DNA from: an uncultured Anaerofilum sp.
GTDB taxonomy: Bacteria > Bacillota > Clostridia > Oscillospirales > Ruminococcaceae
Assembly: GCA_944385945.1 (NCBI GenBank)
Contig: CALWZD010000079.1
Coordinates: 1-64,000 of the forward strand
DNA length: 64,000 nt
Direction: 5' to 3'
Positions 36,917 through 45,286 of the stretch are shown here, piece after piece; position 1 is the stretch's first letter; every line of letters begins with the position of its first letter. The notes under the pieces are model-generated. The model made no database searches. It had not been told where the DNA came from and saw only the letters and a program-made list of their open reading frames with translations. Position numbers and translations under genes: made by a program.

Positions 36917-39019
36917 ATGAATGATTTAGATACAGGAATGGAATCCTTGCTGGAAGCGTTCATTTACGAAACAAACGAGTTGTTGGACCACTTGGATGAG
37001 ATCTTGCTGGAATCGGAAAAGGCAAAGACTATCAGTGAAAACAACATCAACTCCATCTTCCGCATAACCCACACCATCAAGGGTTCGGCGGCAATGTTGG
37101 AATTTGAGGAAATGTCCACATTGGCACATGCCGTGGAAGACGTGTTCTATATCATCCGTGAAGATGCGTCCAAGTTGGATCTGGTGTTCGACGAACTGTT
37201 CGATCTGGTGTTCCAAGCGTCGGATTTTCTGCGCAAGGAGATCACCGCTATTTCTTCGGGAGAATATACTCCTTCGGATGCAAGTTCGCTGATTCAAAGT
37301 TTCCACGAGCAGGCACGCATCATGAAAGGGGAGCAACCGGCGGCTGCGAAACCAGCCGATGCCCAGCCTGCTGCAACGGCGGAAACTGCTGCATCGGCAC
37401 CTGCGGCAGCGGTATCGACCGAAACAGAGCATGGCCGGGGAATGCGTGTTCGGGTATTTTTCGAAGATGGCTGTCAGATGGAAAATATGCGTGCATTCAT
37501 GCTTATTTCTCAGCTGCAAAGCTGCTGTGGCAAGGTAGAGTCTGTGCCGGCAAATCCTGAAAAAGACCAGGCTTTGAGTGCGGAAATCGTTAAAAACGGA
37601 TTGTTGCTTACCTGCTGTGGCTACGAGTCGGAGGATGAGGTGCTGAAAACCGTAGAGCAGGCACTCAATATCAAATCCTACGAAATTTTGCCCGCAGAGG
37701 GTTCTCCCTGCTCGGTACAAGAGCCGGTCGAGGAATCGTCCCAACAGGCAGCCGTTGAAGAAGCAGAGCAGCCCACAGCCTCTGCACAGCCTGTGGCTGC
37801 CACAAGCGAAAAGGCAAATACGACTGCAACAAAAACAGGTGTAAAACAAAGCCTCATCAGCGTTAACCAGTCTAAACTCGACCATTTGATGGATCTGGTA
37901 GGCGAGATCGTTACAGCGGAGTCGATGGTTGCACGTGACCCCGATCTGGAAGGATTGCGACTGGATCATTTCAACAAGTCGGTGCGTGAACTGCGCAAGC
38001 TTACCGATGAGCTGCAAGACGTGGTGATGAGCATTCGAATGCTGCCGTTGCACGGCATTTTCCAAAAGATGTCCCGTATCGTGCGTGATATGGCGAAAAA
38101 GCTGGGCAAGCAGGCAGAACTGATCACTTTCGGCGGTGATACCGAAATTGATAAGACCATCAATGATGCCATCGCTGACCCGTTGATGCATATGATCCGA
38201 AATTCGATGGATCATGCCATCGAAATGCCCGAGGAGCGTGTTGCAAAGGGCAAACCTTCAATGGGCAAGGTGATTCTGGCAGCACGTAACGTAGGCGGCG
38301 AGATCTTGATCGACGTATCGGACGACGGCTACGGTATGGACGCAAAGAAGCTGTTGGCAAAAGCCAAAGAAAAAGGGCTTTTGACCAAACCGGAAAGCGA
38401 GTATACCGAAAAAGAAATTTTCCAGATGATTATGCTGCCCGGTTTCTCTACCAACAAAGAAGTTACCGAGTATTCCGGACGTGGCGTTGGTATGGATGTT
38501 GTGCGTAAAAATGTCGAGCGTGTGGGTGGTACCATTACCATCAGCAGCGAGTACGGAAAGGGAACGACCTTTACTATCAAGATCCCGCTAACCCTTGCTA
38601 TCGTGGACGGTATGACCCTTGCTATCGGCGATACGGTGTTTACGTTGCCCATCACTTCGATTCGACAATCGTTCAAAGTGGGCGAGGAACAGCATATCAT
38701 TAAGAATTCCAACGGCACCGAAATGATCATGGTGCGTGGTGAATGTTTGCCGATCTTGCGGTTGCACAGAATGTACGGGATCGAGCCTAAGTACGAGGAA
38801 ATCAAAGATGGTATTTTGGTACAGATCGAAAACAGCAGTGCCAGTGCGTGCATTTTTGCAGACGAACTTTTGGGCGAATATCAGATCGTTGTAAAGCCGT
38901 TCCCCAAATTCTTCAACAAATATGACCTGAAATCGGAAGGTCTTTCCGGATGCAGCATTTTGGGCGACGGTACCGTAAGCCTGATTTTGGATGCAAATGC
39001 GTTGATAAACAATTTGTAA
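36917..39019 (+). CDS. cheA: Chemotaxis histidine kinase CheA
   Basis: CheA phosphorylates CheY and CheB in response to receptors. The 700-residue protein has a P1 Hpt domain with His52 in RITHTIKGSAAM, a CheY-binding P2-like domain (about 170-260), Ala/Glu-rich linkers, the dimerisation domain (about 305-375, MDLVGEIVTAESMV), the ATPase domain with N-box HMIRNSMDHAIE, G1 DDGYGMD and G2 GRGVGMDVV, and the C-terminal CheW-like domain. It leads cheA-cheW-cheR-cheB. Confidence 0.97.
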   Translation: MNDLDTGMESLLEAFIYETNELLDHLDEILLESEKAKTISENNINSIFRITHTIKGSAAMLEFEEMSTLAHAVEDVFYIIREDASKLDLVFDELFDLVFQASDFLRKEITAISSGEYTPSDASSLIQSFHEQARIMKGEQPAAAKPADAQPAATAETAASAPAAAVSTETEHGRGMRVRVFFEDGCQMENMRAFMLISQLQSCCGKVESVPANPEKDQALSAEIVKNGLLLTCCGYESEDEVLKTVEQALNIKSYEILPAEGSPCSVQEPVEESSQQAAVEEAEQPTASAQPVAATSEKANTTATKTGVKQSLISVNQSKLDHLMDLVGEIVTAESMVARDPDLEGLRLDHFNKSVRELRKLTDELQDVVMSIRMLPLHGIFQKMSRIVRDMAKKLGKQAELITFGGDTEIDKTINDAIADPLMHMIRNSMDHAIEMPEERVAKGKPSMGKVILAARNVGGEILIDVSDDGYGMDAKKLLAKAKEKGLLTKPESEYTEKEIFQMIMLPGFSTNKEVTEYSGRGVGMDVVRKNVERVGGTITISSEYGKGTTFTIKIPLTLAIVDGMTLAIGDTVFTLPITSIRQSFKVGEEQHIIKNSNGTEMIMVRGECLPILRLHRMYGIEPKYEEIKDGILVQIENSSASACIFADELLGEYQIVVKPFPKFFNKYDLKSEGLSGCSILGDGTVSLILDANALINNL

Positions 39020-39032
39020 GGAGGCGGTTTCT

Positions 39033-39515
39033 GTGGCGAACGATATTTTAAATACCGAACAGACTGTGCAGTCTGAGTTGGATAATCGCTTTTTAATGTT
39101 CTATATCAACCATATGTTGTATAGTGTGGAGCTGCGCTATGTTCTTGAGATCATCACTGTGCAAAGCGTTACCCATATCCCTTCTGTGCCGGGCTATGTA
39201 AAGGGAATCATCAACCTGCGTGGCAAGGTCATTCCGGTGATTGATATGCGCCTGAAGCTGGGAATGGAAGAACGTGAGTACGACGATAAGGCCTGTATCG
39301 TGGTAGTTGAGATCAAAGAGATCCACATTGGGCTGATCGTGGACAGTGTTTCGGAAGTGGTGAATGTTTCGAAAGACAACACTTCTTCTACCCCTCCGGG
39401 TGACATCACTGAAAAATATATTTCCTCGATCACAGTCCATAACGATAGGACCGTTCTGAACATCGACTGTGAAAAGCTGTTTATGGACGATTGTAACATG
39501 GTGGAGGAAGGCTAA
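39033..39515 (+). CDS. cheW: Chemotaxis coupling protein CheW (second copy)
   Basis: This is a 160-residue CheW with MFYINHMLYSVELRYVLEI (about 23-41), YVKGIINLRGKVIPVIDMRL and GLIVDSVSEVVNVS. A GTG start at 39033 is preceded by AAGGAGGCGG. It follows cheA by 13 bp and is the likely main coupling protein. It resembles the first CheW (4833) only at family level, so the two are not a recent duplication. Confidence 0.95.
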   Translation: MANDILNTEQTVQSELDNRFLMFYINHMLYSVELRYVLEIITVQSVTHIPSVPGYVKGIINLRGKVIPVIDMRLKLGMEEREYDDKACIVVVEIKEIHIGLIVDSVSEVVNVSKDNTSSTPPGDITEKYISSITVHNDRTVLNIDCEKLFMDDCNMVEEG

Positions 39516-39524
39516 AAGATAGAC

Positions 39525-39723
39525 TGCGCTTAAAACAGATGGGGCGCAGATGCATTGGATTTTTTTCGGTGTAGAAGGTCAAGAGCTGTTCCCTCCGCAA
39601 TGGCTCTGCCGACCTGTGTGCCACTTCTAAAAGGAATCAAGCAGACGGCGCAGTGTAAAAATTAAAGTCGTTTGCAGGCAAAGTAAAAATAGCCAGCCCT
39701 CCTCTAAATAAAGGGGAGGGCTG
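39525..39723 (+). other. Densely structured intergenic segment between cheW and cheR
   Basis: The gap from cheW to cheR is 375 bp and contains at least four possible hairpins in a row. They are CTGCGC/GCGCAG (39525-39549, followed by a T-run at 39560-39566); a nested stem TAGAAG/CTTCTA enclosing GTC/GAC and AGAGC/GCTCT (39572-39629); GCAGACG/CGTTTGC (39641-39675); and CAGCCCTCCTCT/AGGGGAGGGCTG (39694-39723). The first and last may be terminators. The whole could be a structured RNA; I do not recognise its class. No coding sequence with a ribosome site is visible. Confidence 0.45.
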
Positions 39724-39890
39724 CTGTTACAGTCTGTTTTTTGTATCAACAGCTGAAGATCGTTTGGAAACAGCAATGCCGCCTATCGTGGCAGAGGTCG
39801 CTATGGGTGGAAGGTGCTATCCAGAGTGATTTTGATAGCTTCGGATATGCGTTGATGGAAAATTGCTTTAAGGGGAGGAGTTTGGGAAAT

Positions 39891-40742
39891 ATGCCAATCG
39901 GAGATACACAAAGCTGTATTTTAAAGATAACCGATCAAGAGTTTCAGGAACTGGCAAAATTTGTATATGGGCGATATGGTATCGACCTGAGCCGTAAACG
40001 GCAGCTCATCGAAGGGCGACTTTCGAATACATTACGTGCGAAAGGGATCACAAGCTTTTCGCAGTATATGAAATTGTTGTTCAATGATAACAGCGGTGAG
40101 GAGCTGCACCTGTTCTTGAATAAAATCACGACAAACCATTCTTATTTTGGACGTGAAAACGAGCATTTCGAGTTTTTGATGAAGGTTGCGCTGCCACAGT
40201 TGGAAAAAACACGCAAAGGCGACCTGCGTATTTGGAGTGCAGGATGTTCTGCGGGACAGGAAGCGTATAACATCGCTATGGTAATGGATCAATATTTCGG
40301 TCCTCGCAAGCCCCAATGGGACACTACCATCCTGGCCACCGATATTTCCACCAATGTTTTGGCAAAAGCAAAGCAGGGGATTTATCCTGCCGAAAGCATC
40401 AAAGAATTGCCGGAGGCATGGCGGACAAAGTATTTTAATAGGTTGCCGAACGGAAATTATCAGGTGTGTGAGAAGATTCGAAAAGAGGTCGTGTTCCGCA
40501 TTTTCAACCTGATGGACCCGTTTGTTTACAAAAAACCGTTCGACATTATCTTTTGCCGAAACGTGATGATTTATTTCGATGCCCCAACAACCAACCGTAC
40601 CGTAGAAAAATTTTACGATGCAACAGCAAATGGCGGTTACCTTTTTATTGGACACTCGGAAAGTATCGACAAGGCAAAATCTCGTTATACTTACCTTATG
40701 CCCGCTATCTATCAAAAACAGTTGATTAAGGGAGGAAGATAA
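39891..40742 (+). CDS. cheR: Chemoreceptor methyltransferase CheR
   Basis: CheR methylates receptor Glu residues using S-adenosylmethionine. The 283-residue product has the helical N-domain (about 12-85) and the SAM-binding domain with LRIWSAGCSAGQEAYNIAM at about 112-130 and IFCRNVMIYFD at about 221-231. The usual motif reads AGCSTGEEPYS, so Glu to Gln and Pro to Ala are changes worth noting. I start at the ATG at 39891 after GGGGAGGAG; an upstream extension from 39741 in frame has no ribosome site. cheB follows at 3 bp. Confidence 0.94.
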   Translation: MPIGDTQSCILKITDQEFQELAKFVYGRYGIDLSRKRQLIEGRLSNTLRAKGITSFSQYMKLLFNDNSGEELHLFLNKITTNHSYFGRENEHFEFLMKVALPQLEKTRKGDLRIWSAGCSAGQEAYNIAMVMDQYFGPRKPQWDTTILATDISTNVLAKAKQGIYPAESIKELPEAWRTKYFNRLPNGNYQVCEKIRKEVVFRIFNLMDPFVYKKPFDIIFCRNVMIYFDAPTTNRTVEKFYDATANGGYLFIGHSESIDKAKSRYTYLMPAIYQKQLIKGGR

Positions 40743-40744
40743 GT

Positions 40745-41791
40745 ATGAATGGTCCGGCAAAAGTATTGGTGGTGGATGATTCTATCCTATTTCGCACAAA
40801 ACTTCGGATCAGCCTTTCGGAAGATCCTGCGCTTACTGTTGTCGGAAGTGCGATGGACCCCGAAGATGCGATGCGTAAAATAGAGCAGCTCAAGCCAGAT
40901 GTTATCACATTGGATGTTGAGATGCCCAAAATGAACGGCATCGAGTTTTTGCGCAAGTTGATCCCCAAAAATCCCATTCCGGTCATCGTTGTTACATCGC
41001 TGCCAATGAATGCGCTGGACGCATTGGAGGCAGGTGCGGTCGATTTTGTAAATAAACCGCAGGCAGGCGTTGCCGGTGATGTCGAAAACTTTTTGCAGAC
41101 CTTGCGCACAAAGGTAAAGATGGCGGCACAGGCAAAGGTACGCCGTCCGCTTACGCAAGCCGTGCAGCGTCCCTCGCTGGTGCAGCGTATGGCAGCACCT
41201 GCGATTCAGGCATCAAGCGATACGGTGATTGCAATCGGTGCTTCTACCGGCGGTACAGAGGCGATCATCGAAGTGGTAAAAACACTGCCGGAAAATACCC
41301 CCGGTATCGTCATCGTACAGCATATGCCGCCTAACTTCACCAACCTGTATGCACAGCGTTTGAATCGTATCTGCAAGATGAAAGTAAAAGAGGCACAGGA
41401 TATGGACCGTGTGCTTCAGGGACATATCATTATTGCAGCGGGTGGGTATCATCTTACCTTGAAAAAGGATGCACGTGGGTATTATATCCGCAGCTTGCAG
41501 GGCGAGCGTGTCAGTGGACATTGCCCGTCGGTCGACGTGATGTTCGATTCGGTCGCAGATTGCGCCGGCAGCAAGGCAATCGGCGTCATCCTCACGGGAA
41601 TGGGTGCTGACGGTGCAAGAGGCATCACCAAACTGCACAAGACAGGTGCTTATACGATCGGACAGGATCGTGAAAGCTGTGTGGTATACGGAATGCCGAT
41701 GGAAGCTTATCGAATGGGCGGAATCAGCAAACAGTTGCCACTGGATAGCATCAGCGACGAGATTCTTTATAAGCTTTCTCGTAAGGCATAA
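40745..41791 (+). CDS. cheB: Receptor methylesterase CheB
   Basis: CheB is a receiver-controlled methylesterase for receptors. The 348-residue protein has an N-terminal receiver (phosphorylation Asp57 in VITLDVEMPKMNG) and a C-terminal esterase with nucleophile Ser in VIAIGASTGGTEA (about 163), His in IVIVQHMPPNFT (about 189) and Asp in GMGADGARGI (about 285). It starts 3 bp after cheR. Confidence 0.97.
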   Translation: MNGPAKVLVVDDSILFRTKLRISLSEDPALTVVGSAMDPEDAMRKIEQLKPDVITLDVEMPKMNGIEFLRKLIPKNPIPVIVVTSLPMNALDALEAGAVDFVNKPQAGVAGDVENFLQTLRTKVKMAAQAKVRRPLTQAVQRPSLVQRMAAPAIQASSDTVIAIGASTGGTEAIIEVVKTLPENTPGIVIVQHMPPNFTNLYAQRLNRICKMKVKEAQDMDRVLQGHIIIAAGGYHLTLKKDARGYYIRSLQGERVSGHCPSVDVMFDSVADCAGSKAIGVILTGMGADGARGITKLHKTGAYTIGQDRESCVVYGMPMEAYRMGGISKQLPLDSISDEILYKLSRKA

Positions 41792-41807
41792 GAAAGGAGC
41801 AGGTACT

Positions 41808-41990
41808 ATGGATACAGTTTCTTTTGCAGGGGCAGTAAGCAGTTATGCACTTGGCAATGTTCAAATGCAGGCATCTATCTCTGTAACCAAAAAAGCGATG
41901 GATCTGCAAGAAATGCAGGCGGAACAGCTGTTGGAAATGATGCCACAGCAGGCACCGTCGTTTGGGCATTTGTTGGATGTAACCGTTTAA
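41808..41990 (+). CDS. Small putative motility protein, YjfB family
   Basis: A 60-residue protein starting at the ATG at 41808 (AAAGGAGC upstream). It has the pattern of the YjfB family: a short Ala/Ser/Val-rich start, VSVTKKAMDLQEMQAEQLLEM-like helix and the ending. The function is unknown; genes of this family commonly accompany motility genes. It is the last gene of the cheA cluster, just before a terminator. Confidence 0.75.
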   Translation: MDTVSFAGAVSSYALGNVQMQASISVTKKAMDLQEMQAEQLLEMMPQQAPSFGHLLDVTV

Positions 41991-41998
41991 CGTAACAA

Positions 41999-42047
41999 AA
42001 AACAGGCACTTTCCGATTTCCGAAACGGATAGGAAAGTGCCTGTTTT
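41999..42047. terminator. Bidirectional terminator between yjfB-like gene and coaX
   Basis: AAAACAGGCACTTTCC (41999-42014) pairs perfectly with GGAAAGTGCCTGTTTT (42032-42047), with T- and A-runs outside. It ends just before the stop codon of the convergent coaX gene and serves both directions. Confidence 0.92.
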
Positions 42048-42051
42048 GCTT

Positions 42052-42894
42052 TTATTTTGGACGATGCCCTGTGGTCGGGCGGTCGGCTGCAACTTTTGGA
42101 TGATGTCGATGCGGTTTCGACCGTTGACGTCCACGCTGTTGCCAGTAGATCTCACGCAGCCCCAGCAGTTGGAGTTGTGGCTCATATTCTGCCTTGCAGC
42201 GCAGCAAGGGCAGGATGTGCCGTGCATGACCGCCGGTAAGCACAACAGTAGGCGTTTCGCCCAGTTCGTCTGCCAACCGTTGCACAATGCCCTCGATGGC
42301 ACCGGCTGTGCCGTACAGCGCACCGTATTGCATACAGGATACCGTATCGGTGCCGATGACCCCTGTCGGCTGTTCGAATGTGATAGCAGGCAGTTGGGCA
42401 GCACGGGCAGTAAGAGCATCTACCGAAAGCCGCAGCCCCGGCAAAATCATTCCACCGCAAAATGCCCCCTCTTTATCCAGTACCGAAAGTGTAGTCGCAG
42501 TTCCAAGGTCGAACACCGCAAGTGGCGGTTGCCAACGGTTCAATGCTGCAACACAATCGACGATGCGGTCGGTACCAAGGTTAGAGGTGTCGTAACCTTT
42601 GATTTTCAAAAAGTTTTGGTTGGACTTATCCACTACAAGCGGTGTTTTTTTGGTGAGCATTTGTACCGCACGACAAACAACGCTGGTAAGCGACGGTACG
42701 ACCGATGCCATCACACAGCCCTCGATCCGATGCAGAGAAACCGATTTTCCTCCCAGTAGGCGACGCAGTTTTTCGGCACATTCACCGGGGGTCAAGGTGC
42801 GATCACTGGGCATACGGCACAAAAACCGCAACGAATTTCCACAAAAACCGCCGATGGCAATGGTGGTGTTTCCGATGTCGATGGTAAGCAGCAT
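42052..42894 (-). CDS. coaX: Type III pantothenate kinase CoaX
   Basis: CoaX phosphorylates pantothenate, the first step of coenzyme A synthesis. The 280-residue protein has the phosphate-binding opening MLLTIDIGNTTIAIGGF, then NLGTDRIVDCVAAL (pantothenate site, about 105-118), the adenosine motif AVFDLGTATTLSVLD and GGMILPGLRLSVDAL. It is about 20-25 residues longer than most, with a basic, His/Arg-rich C-terminus. It follows the ECF S component by 16 bp. A partner gene, coaBC, is divergent just upstream. Confidence 0.94.
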   Translation of the reverse strand: MLLTIDIGNTTIAIGGFCGNSLRFLCRMPSDRTLTPGECAEKLRRLLGGKSVSLHRIEGCVMASVVPSLTSVVCRAVQMLTKKTPLVVDKSNQNFLKIKGYDTSNLGTDRIVDCVAALNRWQPPLAVFDLGTATTLSVLDKEGAFCGGMILPGLRLSVDALTARAAQLPAITFEQPTGVIGTDTVSCMQYGALYGTAGAIEGIVQRLADELGETPTVVLTGGHARHILPLLRCKAEYEPQLQLLGLREIYWQQRGRQRSKPHRHHPKVAADRPTTGHRPK

Positions 42895-42910
42895 TGAAAC
42901 AAGCCCCCCT

Positions 42911-43567
42911 TTATGCCGATTGCTTTACGATTTTGGAAAGGGGAAGATACAAGGCAGGTACCAGCACCACCGCTGCGATTGCTTCGGGGACACCGTTTGC
43001 CAATACGATACCGCCAATAAAGGCAAACAGAGCATCGACAGGAATGTTGTTTGCAGCCGAATAGGCGTTGCCGAACAAAATACCGATCATGCCCATCACC
43101 AGTCCGGTGTTGGTGAATGCTCCCACGGCTGCTGCGATTCCTGCCGAAGCGATCTGAAACGTCTTGTTTGGCGTTTTGGAAAGATTACACAAAAAGCGGA
43201 AAACGAACCAAGGCAGAACGCCCACCAGAATGCGGGGAACGAAACAGATGACCAATGCAAGCGGGCTGCCGTAATTTTCGCCCGGCATGGGAATAAACGG
43301 TGAAAATACAAAGGAAGAAAGATTGGGAATCAAGGTGTTTTTCAGCAAACTGGAAAAACCGAACACACCGCCCAAAAATGCACCCTTTTTTGGCCCTAAA
43401 AGCAGTGATGCAATAATCACCGGCACGTGCAGAATGGTCGCCTTGATGATAGGCAGGTCGATCATGCCGATGGGGGTGAATGCCAACACGAAAATGATGG
43501 CGGTAAAGAGTGACAAAAGCACAAGGTCTTGCGTTTTTTGTCGGCGATGGATGTTCGAATAATTCAT
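42911..43567 (-). CDS. ECF transporter S component, probably for pantothenate
   Basis: The 218-residue integral membrane protein has about six hydrophobic helices (for example LVLLSLFTAIIFVLAFTPIG at 15-34, IIASLLLGPKKGAFLGGVFG). This is the size and layout of an S component, which works with an EcfA/A'/T module encoded elsewhere. Position between coaX and coaBC points to pantothenate (PanT-like), inferred from context only. The start at 43567 has AGGAGG eight bases upstream; the longer frame to 43729 lacks a ribosome site. Confidence 0.85.
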   Translation of the reverse strand: MNYSNIHRRQKTQDLVLLSLFTAIIFVLAFTPIGMIDLPIIKATILHVPVIIASLLLGPKKGAFLGGVFGFSSLLKNTLIPNLSSFVFSPFIPMPGENYGSPLALVICFVPRILVGVLPWFVFRFLCNLSKTPNKTFQIASAGIAAAVGAFTNTGLVMGMIGILFGNAYSAANNIPVDALFAFIGGIVLANGVPEAIAAVVLVPALYLPLSKIVKQSA

Positions 43568-43694
43568 AATAATACCTCCTGCTGCTGTTCCTTCTCTTTT
43601 TGGGATACAGCGCATTTTATTTTGTGGTCTTTCGGGAAAGCTCGCCTGCCGTCTTTTCCAAAAAGTACAGCGACGATGCCGAACGACCACAGTT

Positions 43695-43723
43695 ATTATA
43701 ATAAAAGTAGCTGCAAAACGCAA
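43695..43723 (-). promoter_or_regulatory. Sigma-A promoter for the S component-coaX pair
   Basis: On the - strand TTGCGT (43723-43718), a 17-base spacer and TATAAT (43700-43695) form a good housekeeping promoter. It lies about 130 bp before the S component start and next to the likely coaBC promoter pointing the other way, so CoA genes are expressed from one divergent control region. Confidence 0.75.
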
Positions 43724-43731
43724 TGCCACTG

Positions 43732-43760
43732 TGGAAAAAAATAAAAAGGTTTGGTATACT
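43732..43760 (+). promoter_or_regulatory. Candidate coaBC promoter
   Basis: TGGTATACT (extended -10 with TATACT at 43755-43760) has a weak -35, TGGAAA, 17 bases upstream. It lies 34 bp before coaBC. Confidence 0.5.
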
Positions 43761-43793
43761 AAAGGCAGAACTTTGTGAAAAGAGGGCTTGCTT

Positions 43794-44999
43794 ATGTTGA
43801 AGGGAAAAACGGTGCTGCTGGGCGTGACCGGTGGGATCGCTTGCTATAAATCCGCCAATCTGGCGTCTATGCTGGTGAAACAGGGGTGTAACGTTCACGT
43901 TTTGATGACCAAAAACGCCACCGAGTTCATCGGCCCCCACACTTTCGAATCGCTCACCGGCAATCGGGTGTCGGTCGATACCTTCGACCGCAATTACCAG
44001 TTTCAGGTCGAACATATCTCGCTTGCCGATCAAGCAGATTTGGTTTTGGTCGCACCTGCTACTGCCAACGTGCTGGCAAAGCTGGCACACGGATTGGCAG
44101 ATGATATGCTGACCACCACCATTTTGGCGTGTGACTGCCCCAAAATCGCTGCACCTGCTATGAATACCCGTATGTACGAAAATCCCGTCACACAGGATAA
44201 CCTGAAAACCTTGCGCCACTATGGGTGGGAGGTCATCGAGCCGGCAAGCGGTCGGCTTGCTTGCGGTGCGGTCGGCAAAGGGAAAATGCCCGAGCCGGAA
44301 GATCTGCTTGAAGCCGTGCTGCACACACTGGCGCATGAAAAGGATATGCAGGGATTGAATGTGTTGGTGACAGCCGGCCCCACGCAGGAAGCTCTCGATC
44401 CGGTGCGCTTTCTCACGAATCACTCCACCGGAAAAATGGGGTATGCCATCGCAAAGGCAGCGGCTGCCCGTGGCGCACAGGTAACGTTGGTGTCGGGACC
44501 CGTGCAGCTGAAAAAGCCGCAGTATATGAATGTGGTGGATGTCGTTTCGGCACAGGATATGTTCGAGGCAGTGACCGCCCGCAGTGCGCAGCAGGATATT
44601 ATCATCAAAGCGGCTGCCGTTGCCGACTATCGCCCTGCACAGTTTGCCACCGAAAAAATCAAGAAAACAGCCAATACGCAAAACAGTTTGGAACTGACTT
44701 CTACACAGGATATTTTGGGTTGGTTGGGCGAACATAAACAGCAAGGACAGTTTTTGTGCGGATTTTCGATGGAAACCGAAAATATGCTGGAAAACTCCCG
44801 CAAAAAGCTGCAAAAAAAGAATCTGGATCTCATCGCTGCCAACAATCTAAAGCAGCCGGGGGCAGGATTTGCGGTGCCGACCAACCTGCTTACCCTCATT
44901 ACAGCCGAAACCGAAACCGAGCTGCCACTGCTGACCAAAGAGCAGGCAGCCGACCGTTTGCTGGATGAAATTTTGCTGCTGCGAAACAGCAAAAAATGA
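43794..44999 (+). CDS. coaBC: Bifunctional phosphopantothenoylcysteine synthetase/decarboxylase CoaBC
   Basis: CoaBC adds cysteine to 4'-phosphopantothenate (CTP-dependent) and decarboxylates the product. The 401-residue protein has the flavoprotein CoaC half (about 1-180; GVTGGIACYKSANLASML, PAMNTRMYENP, SGRLACGAVGKGKMPE) and the CoaB half (about 186-401; VLVTAGPTQEALDPVRFLTN, HSTGKMGYAIAKAAAARGA). Length and order match the family. I choose the ATG at 43794, seven bases after GAGGG, over the TTG at 43788. A hairpin at 45016 follows the stop. Confidence 0.96.
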   Translation: MLKGKTVLLGVTGGIACYKSANLASMLVKQGCNVHVLMTKNATEFIGPHTFESLTGNRVSVDTFDRNYQFQVEHISLADQADLVLVAPATANVLAKLAHGLADDMLTTTILACDCPKIAAPAMNTRMYENPVTQDNLKTLRHYGWEVIEPASGRLACGAVGKGKMPEPEDLLEAVLHTLAHEKDMQGLNVLVTAGPTQEALDPVRFLTNHSTGKMGYAIAKAAAARGAQVTLVSGPVQLKKPQYMNVVDVVSAQDMFEAVTARSAQQDIIIKAAAVADYRPAQFATEKIKKTANTQNSLELTSTQDILGWLGEHKQQGQFLCGFSMETENMLENSRKKLQKKNLDLIAANNLKQPGAGFAVPTNLLTLITAETETELPLLTKEQAADRLLDEILLLRNSKK

Positions 45000-45015
45000 T
45001 GGAAAACTTCGCCCG

Positions 45016-45054
45016 TTTTCACCGCACAAACGCCCCATAGATGTGCGGTGAAAA
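45016..45054 (+). terminator. Hairpin after coaBC
   Basis: TTTTCACCGCACA (45016-45028) pairs with TGTGCGGTGAAAA (45042-45054), a perfect 13-bp stem 16 bp after the coaBC stop. There is no long T-run beyond it, so termination may be partial. The pyr promoter begins seven bases later. Confidence 0.6.
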
Positions 45055-45060
45055 ATTGGG

Positions 45061-45089
45061 TTGACAAGCAGCCTATACCATGATAAAAT
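45061..45089 (+). promoter_or_regulatory. Sigma-A promoter of the pyrimidine operon
   Basis: TTGACA (45061-45066), a 17-base spacer, and TGATAAAAT with -10 TAAAAT at 45084-45089 give a strong extended -10 promoter. The expected start, about 45096-45097, reads AAUUUAUCG or one base longer. That is close to the AAUUUG start where E. coli pyrBI undergoes UTP-sensitive slippage. Confidence 0.85.
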
Positions 45090-45124
45090 AATATGAAATT
45101 TATCGAAGAAAGGAGAACAATGGG

Positions 45125-45211
45125 ATGTTGAAACAGGCGAAAATGTACATTGGTTCTTCTTTCGGTTTTGCAGTTTGCAAGGGGCATTTTGTCCCGTTTT
45201 TTGTGTTTTAA
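45125..45211 (+). CDS. Leader peptide of the pyr operon (28 residues)
   Basis: A short ORF, too small for standard gene calling, starts at ATG 45125, nine bases after AAAGGAG (45109-45115), and ends with TAA at 45209-45211. Its residues 13-28 are Phe- and Val-rich; codons 22-28 read HFVPFFVF with TTT runs. Its stop codon overlaps the first bases of the intrinsic terminator at 45210. This is the geometry expected of a coupled transcription-translation attenuator. The peptide itself is probably of no use beyond being translated. Confidence 0.7.
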   Translation: MLKQAKMYIGSSFGFAVCKGHFVPFFVF

Positions 45212-45240
45212 CTTTTCCTTTCGGGGAAAAGTTTTTTTTT
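45181..45240 (+). promoter_or_regulatory. Attenuator of the pyr operon: pause hairpin, U-rich tract and terminator
   Basis: GGGGCA/TGTCCC with a TTT loop (45181-45195) is a candidate pause hairpin. The following 14 bases (45196-45209) are almost all T. The terminator stem AACTTTTCC (45210-45218) pairs with GGAAAAGTT (45225-45233) and runs into nine T residues (45232-45240). A ribosome at the leader stop codon would cover the left arm. I find no PyrR-type binding loop (CCAGAGAGG) in the leader. No pyrR gene is seen in the window. Confidence 0.75.
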
Positions 45241-45286
45241 GCCCAAAAGGATTTTGGAAAGGCTTGTTACAAAAGGAGTGTGCTTT

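Noticed and set aside
39741..39890. N-terminal extension of CheR by 50 residues
   Set aside because: The frame is open, but the ribosome site GGGGAGGAG at 39872-39880 precedes the ATG at 39891, and CheR homology starts only after it.
45090..45286. PyrR-controlled antiterminator in the pyr leader
   Set aside because: I looked for the conserved PyrR loop around CCAGAGAGG and its flanking stem and did not find it; the leader ORF-terminator overlap explains the layout better.
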